Positions 9,744 to 19,417 of a stretch of 64,000 nt of DNA are shown piece by piece. Under the pieces are notes generated by a model that saw nothing but the letters and a program-made list of their open reading frames with translations, searched no databases and was not told the origin of the DNA. The stretch lies in assembly GCF_000485905.1 (NCBI RefSeq), contig NC_022664.1, positions 1,612,001 to 1,676,000 on the forward strand, written 5' to 3'. This stretch comes from Spiribacter curvatus (GTDB lineage Bacteria; Pseudomonadota; Gammaproteobacteria; Nitrococcales; Nitrococcaceae). The translations under genes and the position numbers were made by a program. Every line of letters begins with the position of its first letter. The stretch's first letter is position 1.

Positions 9744-11210
9744 CTACATCAGCACCACATCGAACTGCTCGGGGTTATAGAGCGGTTCGGCCTGAAACGC
9801 GATGGGCTTGCCGATGAATGCCTCGAGCTGCGCCAGACTGTCGCTTTCCTCTTCCATCGCGCGGTCCACGACATCCTGGGCGGCGAGCACCATCAGACGC
9901 GTGACCTCGAACTGGCGCGCCTCGCGCAGGATCTCGCGGGTAATCTCATGAATGACGGTCTCGGCGCTTTTCAGATGACCGCGGCCACCACAGGTGGGAC
10001 ACGGCACGCAGAGTTGATTCTGCAGCGACTCGCGGATGCGTTTGCGCGTCATCTCCACCAGACCGAGGGCCGAGACCTCGCTGATCTGTGTACGCGCCTG
10101 GTCATGCTCGAGCCCCTTGGCGAGCGAGCGCATCACCTGACGACGATGCTCGGCGGTGGCCATGTCGATGAAATCGATGATGATGATGCCACCCAGATTG
10201 CGCAGCCGCAGCTGTCTCACGATCGCCTGAGCGGCCTCGAGATTGGTCTTGAAGATCGTCTCCTCGAGGGTGCGATGACCGACATAACCGCCGGTGTTCA
10301 CATCGATGGTGGTCAGCGCCTCGGTCTGGTCGATGATCAGATATCCCCCGGATTTGAGCGAGACCCGCCGCTGCAACGCCCGCTGGATCTCGTCTTCGAC
10401 GCCATAGAGATCGAAGATCGGCCGCTCGCCGGGGTAGTGCTCGAGTCGCGAGCGCGCATCCGGCAGGAATGTCTCACTGAACGCCAGCATGCGCTCGTAC
10501 CACTCGCGCGAATCGATCCGGATACGCTCCACGTCCTCGCCCACCGAGTCCCGCAGGACCCGCAGCATCAACGGCAGATCCTCATGCAGCAGCGTCGTCG
10601 GCTGCGCGATCCTGGCGCGCTCGTGGATCGAGGCCCAGACGCGCTGCAGAAACCGCCAGTCACGTGTCAGCGCGGGCTCCGAGGCCCCCTCGGCCGCCGT
10701 GCGGAAGATGCAGCCGCTGTGCGGATCGCCGGCCAGCAGCGATGTCCCGATCCCGCGCAGCCGCTCGCGCTCCGGTGCCGACTCGATGCGCGCCGAGACG
10801 CCGACGCCGGGGTTATCCACCAGCAGCACCAGATAGCGTGACGGGATGGCGATCTGAGTGGTCAGACGCGCGCCCTTGCCACCGATCGGGTCCTTGAACA
10901 CCTGCACGAGGACACGCTGCTGCTCACGGAGCAGATGCTGGATATTGCGCGATTCAACCCTGGGCGGATCCACCAGCGCCTGACTGGCGTGGATGTCGGA
11001 GGCATGGAGAAAGGCCGTGCGCTGCAGTCCGGCATCAACGAACGCCGCCTGCATCCCGGGCAGCACGCGTGCGACCTCACCGAGATAGATATTCCCCACC
11101 AATCCGCGACTGCGGGACCGCTCGATGTGGAGCTCCTGGACGCTGCCGTTATCAAGGGCGGCGACCCGCGTCTCCTGCGGCGTGATATTGACCAGCAGTT
11201 CCTGTGTCAC
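9744..11210 (-). CDS. rng: Ribonuclease G
   Basis: Endoribonuclease of the RNase E/G family acting in 16S rRNA 5' maturation and mRNA decay. The S1 domain lies at about residues 35-125 (GLVGNIYLGEV). The metal-binding aspartates are in TIDVNTGG (about 302) and IIDFIDM (about 344). The zinc-link cysteines are in CPTCGGRG (about 402), which in RNase E bridges protomers. Length 488 aa matches RNase G rather than RNase E. The start is GTG and overlaps the maf stop by four bases (GTGA). Confidence 0.96.
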   Translation of the reverse strand: MTQELLVNITPQETRVAALDNGSVQELHIERSRSRGLVGNIYLGEVARVLPGMQAAFVDAGLQRTAFLHASDIHASQALVDPPRVESRNIQHLLREQQRVLVQVFKDPIGGKGARLTTQIAIPSRYLVLLVDNPGVGVSARIESAPERERLRGIGTSLLAGDPHSGCIFRTAAEGASEPALTRDWRFLQRVWASIHERARIAQPTTLLHEDLPLMLRVLRDSVGEDVERIRIDSREWYERMLAFSETFLPDARSRLEHYPGERPIFDLYGVEDEIQRALQRRVSLKSGGYLIIDQTEALTTIDVNTGGYVGHRTLEETIFKTNLEAAQAIVRQLRLRNLGGIIIIDFIDMATAEHRRQVMRSLAKGLEHDQARTQISEVSALGLVEMTRKRIRESLQNQLCVPCPTCGGRGHLKSAETVIHEITREILREARQFEVTRLMVLAAQDVVDRAMEEESDSLAQLEAFIGKPIAFQAEPLYNPEQFDVVLM

Positions 11211-11833
11211 TGCCCCGCCGGCCAGCGCGACTGGTAATCGATGCCGAATTCGGCGAGCAGGTCATGGGTCTCGACCATCGGCAGGCCCATTACACCGCTG
11301 TAGCTGCCCTCGAGCTGCTCGACGAAGACCCCGCCACGCCCCTGGATCGCATAGGCTCCGGCCTTGTCGAGCGGCTCGCCACTCTGCCAGTAGGCCGCCT
11401 GTTCGACGGCGGCGATCGGGCGCAGCGTCACCATACTCAGCGACAGCCGCGTCAGCTCGCGCTGGCCATCCACCATCGCGATGCCGGTCAGAACCCGATG
11501 TGTGCGTCCTGACAGCCGCGCCAGCATCGCCATTGCTTCGTCGCGATCGCCGGGCTTGCCGAGGATATCGTCGTCAACGACCACCGCCGTATCCGCACCC
11601 AGCACCGGCACCGCGCGGCCGGCATCGAGCCCCGCCAGACCCGCACGGGCCTTTTCCAGGGCCAGACGGAACACGAAAACCTCCGGCGTCTCGCCGGTCT
11701 GGACCTGCTCGTCGACGGCCTGCGGGATACACCGGAACCGCACCCCCATGCGCTCGAGGATCTCCGCCCGACGCGGCGATGCCGATGCCAGATAAAGGTC
11801 AGGGTCATAATCCGGGTTTTGCGCGTCAGTCAT
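11207..11833 (-). CDS. maf: Maf-family nucleotide pyrophosphatase (YhdE type)
   Basis: House-cleaning pyrophosphatase that hydrolyses non-canonical or excess nucleoside triphosphates; YhdE-type members act on dTTP/UTP. The N-terminal signature ASASPRRAEIL and the LGADTAVVVDD block with its catalytic Asp are present, and the KPGDRDEAMAML segment is typical. The precise substrate cannot be fixed from motifs. Length 208 aa is normal. The neighbours rng and yhdP are the same as in E. coli, where the gene is yhdE. Confidence 0.92.
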   Translation of the reverse strand: MTDAQNPDYDPDLYLASASPRRAEILERMGVRFRCIPQAVDEQVQTGETPEVFVFRLALEKARAGLAGLDAGRAVPVLGADTAVVVDDDILGKPGDRDEAMAMLARLSGRTHRVLTGIAMVDGQRELTRLSLSMVTLRPIAAVEQAAYWQSGEPLDKAGAYAIQGRGGVFVEQLEGSYSGVMGLPMVETHDLLAEFGIDYQSRWPAGQ

Positions 11834-11858
11834 TTAAACCTCCAGCGACGGACGTTGA

Positions 11859-12326
11859 TCAGGCGCGGTGATAGGGGTGCCCGGCAAGGAGCGTCCACGC
11901 CCGGTAGAGCTGCTCCGCGACAATGACGCGGACCAGCATATGCGGCAGGGTCAGGGCCGAGAGTGACCAGCGGCGGTCAGCCGCATCGAGGCAACGATCA
12001 TGGAGCCCGTCGGCACCGCCGATGACAAAGGCCAGATCGCGGCCATCGTGAGTGGCCCGATCGAGATAGTCGGCCAGATCCGGCGTCCGCCATGACTGAC
12101 CCCGCTCGTCGAGCGCAATGACCCGCGACCCGCCGGCCGCGGCCAGCAGCGCATCCGCCTCCTGGCCCCGGGCCCGATCGACATCGCCACTGCGCCGGGC
12201 ATCGCCGGCGTTCACGGCCTTCAATGCCAGCGGCAGATGCCGGGGCATGCGCTGGGCAAACTCGTCAACGCCAGTCCGGATCCACGCCGGTGGACGCCGC
12301 CCCACCGCGACCATGTTCAGGCGCAT
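11859..12326 (-). CDS. rlmH: 23S rRNA (pseudouridine1915-N3)-methyltransferase RlmH
   Basis: SPOUT-class methyltransferase that modifies pseudouridine 1915 in helix 69 of 23S rRNA on the assembled 70S ribosome. The knot motif FVIGGADGLHD and the C-terminal signature LPHMLVRVIVAEQLYRAW ending in GHPYHRA are diagnostic. Length 155 aa is exact for the family. It sits in the conserved rsfS-rlmH pair, five bases after rsfS. Confidence 0.96.
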   Translation of the reverse strand: MRLNMVAVGRRPPAWIRTGVDEFAQRMPRHLPLALKAVNAGDARRSGDVDRARGQEADALLAAAGGSRVIALDERGQSWRTPDLADYLDRATHDGRDLAFVIGGADGLHDRCLDAADRRWSLSALTLPHMLVRVIVAEQLYRAWTLLAGHPYHRA

Positions 12327-12331
12327 GGCGA

Positions 12332-12682
12332 TCAGGCCTCCGACTCGTCCACCGTCCAGATGCGCTCGAGGCGATAGAAGTCGCGGACGTCTTCCAGCAT
12401 GACATGGGCGACGACATCACCCAGATCGACCAGCACCCACTCGCTGTCATCGAGGCCCTCGATACCGGTGGGCCGCAGGCCCTGCTCCCGGGCCGCATCC
12501 ACCACGGCCTCAGCGATCGAGCGGACATGACGCCGGGAATTGCCGGTCGCGAAGGTCATGAAATCGGTGATCGGCGTGCGCCCGCGGACATCAATGATGC
12601 GCGGATCAACGGCCTTGAGATCGTCCAGGGCCGTCACCACGCAATCGCGCAGGGCCTGGGGTCGGAGAGCGCTTTCAGACAT
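12332..12682 (-). CDS. rsfS: Ribosomal silencing factor RsfS
   Basis: Binds ribosomal protein L14 (encoded at 47227-47595 in this window) and blocks subunit joining under nutrient limitation. The family core is visible: an ITDFMTFATGNSRRHV motif and the DSEWVLVDLGDVVAHVM block. Length 116 aa is normal. It overlaps the end of nadD by 8 bases, which suggests coupled translation. Confidence 0.95.
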   Translation of the reverse strand: MSESALRPQALRDCVVTALDDLKAVDPRIIDVRGRTPITDFMTFATGNSRRHVRSIAEAVVDAAREQGLRPTGIEGLDDSEWVLVDLGDVVAHVMLEDVRDFYRLERIWTVDESEA

Positions 12683-13379
12683 GACGCGGGTTCAACCTCC
12701 CGGGCGTGATCGCCCTTGATATCTGGGGATAACCATAGCATCCACGCAAAGCCAATTCGTGCCAGACGGCATCGGGCATCAGCCCCTGCGCCGAGTAACC
12801 GAGCGCGAGACAACGCCGGATGCCGGTGGCGGAAATCTCCAGCCGCGAGACGGCCTGGAACAGTACATGCCCGGACGGCGATGCCCGCAGGGCTGCCGGA
12901 TCGCGGACCCGACGCGCACGCATCCACTCATCGAGCGCCGGCGCCAGCGCCTGGGTGTCTCCGCCCCGGGTCACCACCACCAGATGCGCCAGCGCCGCGA
13001 GTCGCTGCCACTGATGCCAGCGCATCAGTCCCCGGAACGCATCCCAGCCCATGATGAAACAAAGCGGTCGCTGATCACCGAGCGACCGACGCAGGTGCTC
13101 GAGCGTATCCACTGTGTAGGAGGGGCCCGGTCGGTCGAGCTCGCATCGATCAACCACCAGCCCCGGGATACCGGCAACAGCGGTGTCGAGGAGACCGGCC
13201 CTTGCCGGGGCATCGAGCCGGGGCTGTGGGCGGTGCGGCGGGACATGGCCCGGCACCAGACGGATCTCGGCCAGACAGAGCGCTTCGAGCAACTCGACAG
13301 CCGGTCTCAGGTGACCGTAGTGCACCGGGTCGAAGGTACCGCCCAACAGTGCCACTGGCGCTCCCTGCGGACGACTCAT
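12675..13379 (-). CDS. nadD: Nicotinate-nucleotide adenylyltransferase NadD
   Basis: Adenylates nicotinate mononucleotide in NAD synthesis. The nucleotidyltransferase motif [11 protein letters not shown] is at residues 13-23, and the C-terminal ISATGIRR motif contacts the nucleotide. Length 234 aa is normal. Its start overlaps the stop of proA by four bases (ATGA). Confidence 0.95.
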   Translation of the reverse strand: MSRPQGAPVALLGGTFDPVHYGHLRPAVELLEALCLAEIRLVPGHVPPHRPQPRLDAPARAGLLDTAVAGIPGLVVDRCELDRPGPSYTVDTLEHLRRSLGDQRPLCFIMGWDAFRGLMRWHQWQRLAALAHLVVVTRGGDTQALAPALDEWMRARRVRDPAALRASPSGHVLFQAVSRLEISATGIRRCLALGYSAQGLMPDAVWHELALRGCYGYPQISRAITPGRLNPRHV

Positions 13380-14659
13380 CCGCGGATATGCCCGTCACCG
13401 AGGACGATGTACTTCTGCGTGGTCAGCCCTTCCAGACCGACGGGTCCACGCGCGTGGAGCTTGTCGGTACTGATGCCGATCTCCGCCCCCAGACCGTACT
13501 CGAAGCCATCGGCGAAGCGTGTCGATGCGTTGACCATCACCGAGCTTGAATCGACCTCGCGTAGAAAGCGCTGCGCCCGTGCGTAGTGGTTGGTGACAAT
13601 GGCCTCGGTGTGCCTGGAGCTATGCCGGTCGATATGATTGATGGCGGCATCAATACCATCGACCACCGCCACCGACAGGATCGGCGCAAGATACTCGGCA
13701 TCCCAGTCCTCGGCCTGCGCCGCTGTCATCCCATCAACGATCGCGCGGCTGAGCTCGCAGCCCCGCAGTTCCACACCGTGGCCATCGAACGCCGCCTTGA
13801 GTCGCGGCAGCAGCGTTGGCGCGATGCCGGCATCGACGAGCAGCGTCTCGAGGGTATTACAGGTCCCGTAACGCTGGGTCTTGGCATTGATCACCACCTG
13901 CTCGGCCATGTCCGGATCGGCGTCGGCATCGACGAAGCAGTGACAGACACCGTGGAGATGCTTGATCATCGGCACCGTCGCGTCGCGCATGATGCGCTCG
14001 ATTAGCCCCTTACCTCCCCGCGGCACGAGCACATCGATGAATGCATCGAGCGTGATCAGCGCGCCCACCGCGGCCCGGTCGGTGGTACCCACCACCTGCA
14101 CGGCGGTCTCCGGCAGCCCGGCCTCGGCAAGCCCTGCTGCGATGCAGTCGGCGATCGCGCGGTTGGAGTGGAGTGCCTCCGAGCCGCCCCGCAGCACGCA
14201 GGCGTTGCCGGACTTGAGGCAGAGCGCCGCGGCATCGGCTGTGACATTGGGCCGGGACTCGTAGATGATGCCCACCACGCCCAGCGGCACCCGCATGCGC
14301 CCCACACGGATGCCGCTCGGCATGGGATCGAGATGCCCCACCGCGCCGACCGGATCGGGCAGTGCGGCGATCTGCTCAAGACCGGTGGCCATCGATTCGA
14401 TGCGCGCATCGCTGAGTGTCAGTCGATCGAGCAGCGCCGCGTCAAGGCCATTTGCCCGGCCGGCGGCGAGATCCACCTCGTTGGCCGTGCGCAGTGCCTC
14501 ACGCTCGCCACGCAATCGTGCGGCGATGGCATACAGCGCGGCATTGCGGGCGCCGCCATCACTCGCCGCCAGCTCTCGGCCGGCGGCGCGGGCGGCGCGC
14601 CCGAGGCCGCGCATGTATTCGTTGATCTCGGTGTCCGGGTTTTCGCTTTCAGCATTCAT
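13376..14659 (-). CDS. proA: Gamma-glutamyl phosphate reductase ProA
   Basis: NADPH-dependent second step of proline synthesis from glutamate. The ATG at 14659 (protein begins MNAESENP) is chosen because it has GGGAG upstream, overlaps the holA stop as ATGA, and gives the family length (427 aa); a longer open frame to 14803 lies inside holA and has no family homology. The catalytic cysteine is in the motif GTCNTLET, and the PRGGKGLI and [11 protein letters not shown] blocks are typical. Its position between holA and nadD is common outside the enterobacteria. Confidence 0.95.
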   Translation of the reverse strand: MNAESENPDTEINEYMRGLGRAARAAGRELAASDGGARNAALYAIAARLRGEREALRTANEVDLAAGRANGLDAALLDRLTLSDARIESMATGLEQIAALPDPVGAVGHLDPMPSGIRVGRMRVPLGVVGIIYESRPNVTADAAALCLKSGNACVLRGGSEALHSNRAIADCIAAGLAEAGLPETAVQVVGTTDRAAVGALITLDAFIDVLVPRGGKGLIERIMRDATVPMIKHLHGVCHCFVDADADPDMAEQVVINAKTQRYGTCNTLETLLVDAGIAPTLLPRLKAAFDGHGVELRGCELSRAIVDGMTAAQAEDWDAEYLAPILSVAVVDGIDAAINHIDRHSSRHTEAIVTNHYARAQRFLREVDSSSVMVNASTRFADGFEYGLGAEIGISTDKLHARGPVGLEGLTTQKYIVLGDGHIRG

Positions 14660-15696
14660 CCTCGTTTCTCCCTGCGATCCGCGGTTGCGACACGGCGCGC
14701 CGCAACACTCGATAGTTCCAGCAGTTCGTCCCAGGGCCGGCCGGGCGAGGCCCCTTTGATGACGCGATCGACCCGCGCCGCCCGGCTGAGCAACCGCGCC
14801 CATACCCCCGCCGGCGTCCCGCGGGCGATCGCCTGCAGGCGTCCCTGCCGGTTTTTCCAGATACGGTGCCTTGCCATCACGGCGGCGGCGCGCTCACCCG
14901 CGGCCATCGACGCCTGCAGATCGGTCAGCACACGAATGTCCCGGGCAACGCCCCAGAGCACCAGCACCGGTTCCTCGCCCTCGGTGCGCAGACGCCGGAC
15001 GATACGCAGCGTTCGCACCGGATCCCCCGCCAGCATCGCCTCGGGCAGATCGAACACGGCGAAACGGGCACTGTCGCTGACGGCATCGCGTGCCATGGCC
15101 GGGCTGATCGGAGCGCCGTCCGCGAGCAATGCGAGTTTCTCGATCTCCTGCGCCAGCGCCAGCAGATTGCCCTCGTTGCGCTCGGCCATCAGCGCGGCGG
15201 TCTCTGTATCCAGTTGGATCCCGCGCTCACTGGCGCGGCGTCTGGCCCAGCCGCTGAGCTCGTTGCGCCGCAGCGGCCAGGCGTAGCTCATCACGCCGGC
15301 ACCGGCGATCGCCTTCGCCCACGCCGACTGACGCTGGGCGGTCTCGAGACGACCGGTGATGACGATCAGGATATGCCCCGCATCGGGCGCGGCGGCCCGT
15401 GCCTTGAGCGCGGCGCTCCCGTCGCGACCGGGCTTGCCCCCGGGCAGGCGCAGTTCGATGAGACGCCGATCGGTGAACAGCGAGAGGTTGTCGGTGGCGG
15501 CCGCCAGCCGCTGCCAGTCGAACCCCTGGTCGACATGCAGCACCTCACGCTCATCGAACCCCGCCTGCCGGGCCTGCTGGCGAAGACGGTCCAGCGCCTC
15601 TTCGATCAGCAGCGGTTCCTCGCCGGCGATCAGGTAGATCGGCGCGAGGCCGCGATCGATCCGGTCGGGAAGTTCATCGAAGCGGATCTCGGGCAT
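14656..15696 (-). CDS. holA: DNA polymerase III subunit delta HolA
   Basis: Clamp-loader wrench subunit that opens the beta sliding clamp. The N-terminal block [20 protein letters not shown] and the conserved lid region around [18 protein letters not shown] are characteristic. Length 346 aa matches E. coli HolA (343). It lies 12 bases downstream of lptE, the same arrangement as E. coli lptE-holA-nadD, with proA inserted. Confidence 0.95.
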   Translation of the reverse strand: MPEIRFDELPDRIDRGLAPIYLIAGEEPLLIEEALDRLRQQARQAGFDEREVLHVDQGFDWQRLAAATDNLSLFTDRRLIELRLPGGKPGRDGSAALKARAAAPDAGHILIVITGRLETAQRQSAWAKAIAGAGVMSYAWPLRRNELSGWARRRASERGIQLDTETAALMAERNEGNLLALAQEIEKLALLADGAPISPAMARDAVSDSARFAVFDLPEAMLAGDPVRTLRIVRRLRTEGEEPVLVLWGVARDIRVLTDLQASMAAGERAAAVMARHRIWKNRQGRLQAIARGTPAGVWARLLSRAARVDRVIKGASPGRPWDELLELSSVAARRVATADRREKRG

Positions 15697-15708
15697 GGCC
15701 TGGTACGC

Positions 15709-16209
15709 CTACAGACGCCGCCCGATGCGGGAGAGCAGCAGCTGCAGGGCATCCTCCTGCAGATCACGTCGCAGGCTTTCCTCTTCGGCATCCCGCCCCT
15801 GGAGATTGCTGGATTCGGCCGCGAAGCTCGCCGACGTGCGTACGCTCTGACGGGCGATGGTCGCCTGCTCGGGACCGGCCTGACCACCCGCCTCCAGGCC
15901 AAAGCGGATGCGATAGCGCAGTTCATATTCACTGGCGAAGCCATCGGCATCGGTGGTCACCGTGCGCCGACGGCTCGATACCGACATGACATCAATCACC
16001 ACCTGGGCATCGGTCGGGTCAGTCACCACCACCGCATCCAGATCGCGCAGCCGCTCGGCAAGACGGGCCCTGAAGCGATTATCGAAGGTCCCCTCGATCG
16101 CCACCGGGACGCCCTCAAAACCGCCTCCGCCGGCACCGCGCAGTTGCCAGCCGCAGGCGGCCACCAATAGGGCGAGACCGACCACCAGCATGCCCCGGAT
16201 CCGCAGCAT
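15709..16209 (-). CDS. lptE: LPS-assembly lipoprotein LptE
   Basis: Outer-membrane lipoprotein that plugs the LptD barrel; lptD is at the left edge of the window. The N-terminus is a lipoprotein signal (MLRIRGMLVVGLALL) with lipobox LVAAC, so Cys19 is the predicted lipidated residue, followed by GWQLRG, the usual LptE start of the mature protein. Length 166 aa is normal. Its ATG overlaps the leuS stop (TAATG). Confidence 0.93.
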   Translation of the reverse strand: MLRIRGMLVVGLALLVAACGWQLRGAGGGGFEGVPVAIEGTFDNRFRARLAERLRDLDAVVVTDPTDAQVVIDVMSVSSRRRTVTTDADGFASEYELRYRIRFGLEAGGQAGPEQATIARQSVRTSASFAAESSNLQGRDAEEESLRRDLQEDALQLLLSRIGRRL

Positions 16210-18800
16210 TACTGAGCGACCACATTCACCAGACGCCCCGGCACCACAATGACCTTGCGCACGCTCAGCCCCTCGATAAAGCGCTGCACATTGTCATCGG
16301 CCATCGCCTGTTCGCGGATCGTCGCCTCGTCCGCCGCCACCGACACCGCGATCCGGCCGCGGAGCTTGCCGTTGACCTGCACCACCAGCTCGACCTCATC
16401 GCGGGTCAGTGCGGTCTCATCGACCCCCGGCCAGGGCTGATCGACGGCGGCACCGTCGCGGCCGAGATCGCTCCACAGACCATGGCTGAGGTGCGGGGTA
16501 ATGGGCTGGAGCATCAGCACGACTGCCTCCAGCGCCTCCTGGCGGACGCCACGAGCGGCCGCCCCCTCGGCCGTGTAACGGCCAAGGGCATTACAGAGCT
16601 CCATGATCGCGGCGATCGCGGTATTGAAGGTATAGCGGCGCCCGATATCGTCACTCACCTTGCCGATGGTCTCGTGGAGCTTGCGGCGCAGTGCCATGCC
16701 CGCATCGTCCAGGCCATCGGTACGGGGGACGGGGACTGCACCGCCACTGACGTGGTCGTAGACCAGCCCATGCAGCCGGCGCAGGAAGCGGGCCGCACCC
16801 TCGACACCGCTATCCTGCCATTCAAGCGCCTGATCGGGCGGGGCGGCGAACATGGTGAAAAGCCGCAGCGTATCGGCACCGAACCGCTCGACCAGGCTTT
16901 CCGGATCCTCGCCGTTGTTCTTCGATTTCGACATGGTCGTCCAGCCGGTGGAGACCAGCTCAGCGCCATCGCTACGGCGGCTCGCCCGCAGGATTCGACC
17001 CTTGCCGTCACGCTCGATATCGACCTCCCCCGGCGCAACCCACTCACGGCCGCCCGACTCGCTGTCGTGATAGAAGGCCTCAGCCAGCACCATGCCCTGA
17101 CAGAGCAGATTGGTCGCCGGCTCATCGCTGCCGATATAGCCGAGATCACGCATCAGCTTGTGCCAGAAGCGGAAGTAGAGCAGATGCATCACGGCATGCT
17201 CGATGCCGCCGATGTACTGATCGACCGGCAGCCAGTAGTCAGCACGCTCGTCGAGCATCGCCTCGGCATCGGGGCTGCAGTAACGCGCGTAGTACCAGGA
17301 CGACTCGACGAACGTATCGAAGGTATCGGTCTCGCGCTCCGCCTCGCCGCCACAGTGCGGGCAGGCGACCTGCCGCCAGTCGGTATCCGTCTGGAGCGGC
17401 GACTGCACCCCGGTGAAGGTGACGTTCTCAGGCAGTGTCACCGGCAGATCGGCATCCGGCACCGGCACCGCGCCGCAGTCTGGACAGTGGATGACGGGGA
17501 TCGGACAGCCCCAGTAGCGCTGCCGGGAAACCCCCCAGTCGCGTAGCCGGTAGTTGGTGGTGCGCCGACCGATGCCCTCGGCCTCGAGATGCGTTGCAAT
17601 GGCCTCGAACGCGGTGGCGAAGTCCATGCCGGTGAACGCACCGGCGTTGACCGTGACCAGCCCATCCTTGGCCGTCCAGGGCTCGGCCTGCACATCCACG
17701 TGGCGGCCATCCGCAGGCCCGACCGCCTGGCGGATGGGCAGTCCAAAGCGGGTCGCGAACTCATGGTCGCGGGCGTCATGCCCCGGCACCGCCATGATCG
17801 CGCCGGTGCCGTAGCCCATGAGCACGAAATTGGCGACCCAGACCGGGATCCGCTCGCCGGACAGCGGATTGATCGCCTCGACGCCCAGCGGCATGCCCTT
17901 TTTCTCGAGCTTTTCCATGGCCTCCTCGGTCACCGCCCCCTGGCGGATCTCCTCGAGGAAGGTGGCGATGCGGGCGTCCTGCCGGCCGGCCTCGATCGCC
18001 AGCGGATGGTCGGCGGCCACCGCCATATAGGTCGCGGCGTAGAGCGTGTCCGGGCGGGTAGTATAGACCCGGAGCGGATCACCGCCCCCGGCCAGCGCGA
18101 AGTCCAGCTCGACGCCCTGCGAGCGGCCGATCCAGTTGCGCTGCATCGTCTTGACCGCACCCGGCCATCCCGGCAGGGCGTCGAGGCCGTCCAGCAGTTC
18201 GTCGGCGTATTCAGTGATGCGCAGAAACCACTGCGGGATCTCACGACGCTCGACAATCGCGCCGGATCGCCAGCCGCGACCGTCCACGACCTGCTCGTTG
18301 GCGAGCACGGTCTGATCCACCGGATCCCAGTTCACGACCGCACTGGCCCGGTATACCAGTCCCTTTTCAAGCAGCCGGGTGAACATCTGCTGCTCCCAGC
18401 GGTAGTAGGACGGATCACAGGTGGTGACCTCGCGGGTCCAGTCGTAGCCATAGCCCATGCGCTGCAGCTGCCGGCGCATGTGATCGATATTCTGATAGGT
18501 CCATTCCGCCGGTGGCACGCCGCGTTTGATGGCGGCGTTCTCGGCCGGCAGGCCGAACGCATCCCACCCCATCGGCTGGAGCACGTTGCGCCCCTGCATG
18601 CGCTGATAGCGGCTGATGACATCGCCGATGGTGTAGTTGCGGACGTGCCCCATATGCAGCCGTCCGCTCGGATACGGCAGCATGGACAGGCAGTAGAAGG
18701 TCTCGCGCGACGGGTCTTCCGTGACCCGGAAGCAGCCCTGGTCATCCCAGTGGGCCTGCGCGTCGGTCTCTAGACGGGCGGGATCGTAGTGCTTTTCCAT
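16209..18800 (-). CDS. leuS: Leucyl-tRNA synthetase LeuS
   Basis: Class I aminoacyl-tRNA synthetase charging tRNA-Leu. The ATG at 18800 (MEKHYDPARLE) is the family start; an open extension to 18902 is not conserved. The HIGH-type motif HMGH is at about residue 48 and the KMSKS-type motif TMSKSKNNG at about residue 623. The CP1 editing domain and a zinc-binding CP segment (CPDCG and CPHCGG) lie between. Length 863 aa equals the bacterial norm. It is followed by lptE, as in E. coli. Confidence 0.97.
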   Translation of the reverse strand: MEKHYDPARLETDAQAHWDDQGCFRVTEDPSRETFYCLSMLPYPSGRLHMGHVRNYTIGDVISRYQRMQGRNVLQPMGWDAFGLPAENAAIKRGVPPAEWTYQNIDHMRRQLQRMGYGYDWTREVTTCDPSYYRWEQQMFTRLLEKGLVYRASAVVNWDPVDQTVLANEQVVDGRGWRSGAIVERREIPQWFLRITEYADELLDGLDALPGWPGAVKTMQRNWIGRSQGVELDFALAGGGDPLRVYTTRPDTLYAATYMAVAADHPLAIEAGRQDARIATFLEEIRQGAVTEEAMEKLEKKGMPLGVEAINPLSGERIPVWVANFVLMGYGTGAIMAVPGHDARDHEFATRFGLPIRQAVGPADGRHVDVQAEPWTAKDGLVTVNAGAFTGMDFATAFEAIATHLEAEGIGRRTTNYRLRDWGVSRQRYWGCPIPVIHCPDCGAVPVPDADLPVTLPENVTFTGVQSPLQTDTDWRQVACPHCGGEAERETDTFDTFVESSWYYARYCSPDAEAMLDERADYWLPVDQYIGGIEHAVMHLLYFRFWHKLMRDLGYIGSDEPATNLLCQGMVLAEAFYHDSESGGREWVAPGEVDIERDGKGRILRASRRSDGAELVSTGWTTMSKSKNNGEDPESLVERFGADTLRLFTMFAAPPDQALEWQDSGVEGAARFLRRLHGLVYDHVSGGAVPVPRTDGLDDAGMALRRKLHETIGKVSDDIGRRYTFNTAIAAIMELCNALGRYTAEGAAARGVRQEALEAVVLMLQPITPHLSHGLWSDLGRDGAAVDQPWPGVDETALTRDEVELVVQVNGKLRGRIAVSVAADEATIREQAMADDNVQRFIEGLSVRKVIVVPGRLVNVVAQ

Positions 18801-18844
18801 GGGGCGAGAGGATACCCCGCCGCCGGGCGGAATTGCACCTGTCG

Positions 18845-19372
18845 TCAGCGCGCCGATTGCCGGGCGGCACGCTCGAAACGGCTGCCATGGCACTTCGGGC
18901 ACGGCGGGATATGCCCCGTGCGCTTGAAGTGCAGGACCTCGCCGCAGTCACGACAGACCAGTGCGCCGGGCCCGGTCACCTCACCGGTATGATAGCGCCT
19001 TGCGGCCTGCAGTTCGCGGTTCAGGGCCTGCCACTGCAGCCGGGTCCGGTCGGCGACCGACGAGAACCGATCCCAGATCCAGTTCTCCACCAGCTGCAGA
19101 TCCATGTGCAGCCAGTCGGAATAGGTCCCATGGGCCGTGTCGACATACTCCGCGGCATCCTCGAGATCGCGCTGTAGCCAGCCGGACACCCGATCGGCCT
19201 CGTCACGGGTCAGTTCCCCGAGCGCGACGCTGCGCTCACGCACCGTATCCAGTGCCTCGTGAAAGCCCTGCTCCACCGCCTCACCGGTGGACTCCAGCCG
19301 CTCACGAAGGCGCTCGAGCATGCGCTCGTAGCCGCGGACCTCGTGTTCACGCTGCTGATCATTATCGGTCAT
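18845..19372 (-). CDS. Zinc-ribbon protein, YbeL/DUF1451 family
   Basis: Protein of unknown biochemical role. The N-terminal two thirds are highly charged and predicted helical, probably coiled coil. The C-terminus carries two CxxC knuckles (CRDCG and CPKCHGS, about residues 141-165) separated by a short basic loop, a probable zinc ribbon. In E. coli the homologue ybeL also lies beside leuS. Length 175 aa is close to YbeL (160). Confidence 0.85.
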   Translation of the reverse strand: MTDNDQQREHEVRGYERMLERLRERLESTGEAVEQGFHEALDTVRERSVALGELTRDEADRVSGWLQRDLEDAAEYVDTAHGTYSDWLHMDLQLVENWIWDRFSSVADRTRLQWQALNRELQAARRYHTGEVTGPGALVCRDCGEVLHFKRTGHIPPCPKCHGSRFERAARQSAR

Positions 19373-19417
19373 TGGCTTTTCCCTCGTGGCCTTTGTCCGC
19401 AGTTTAACGGGTTGTCG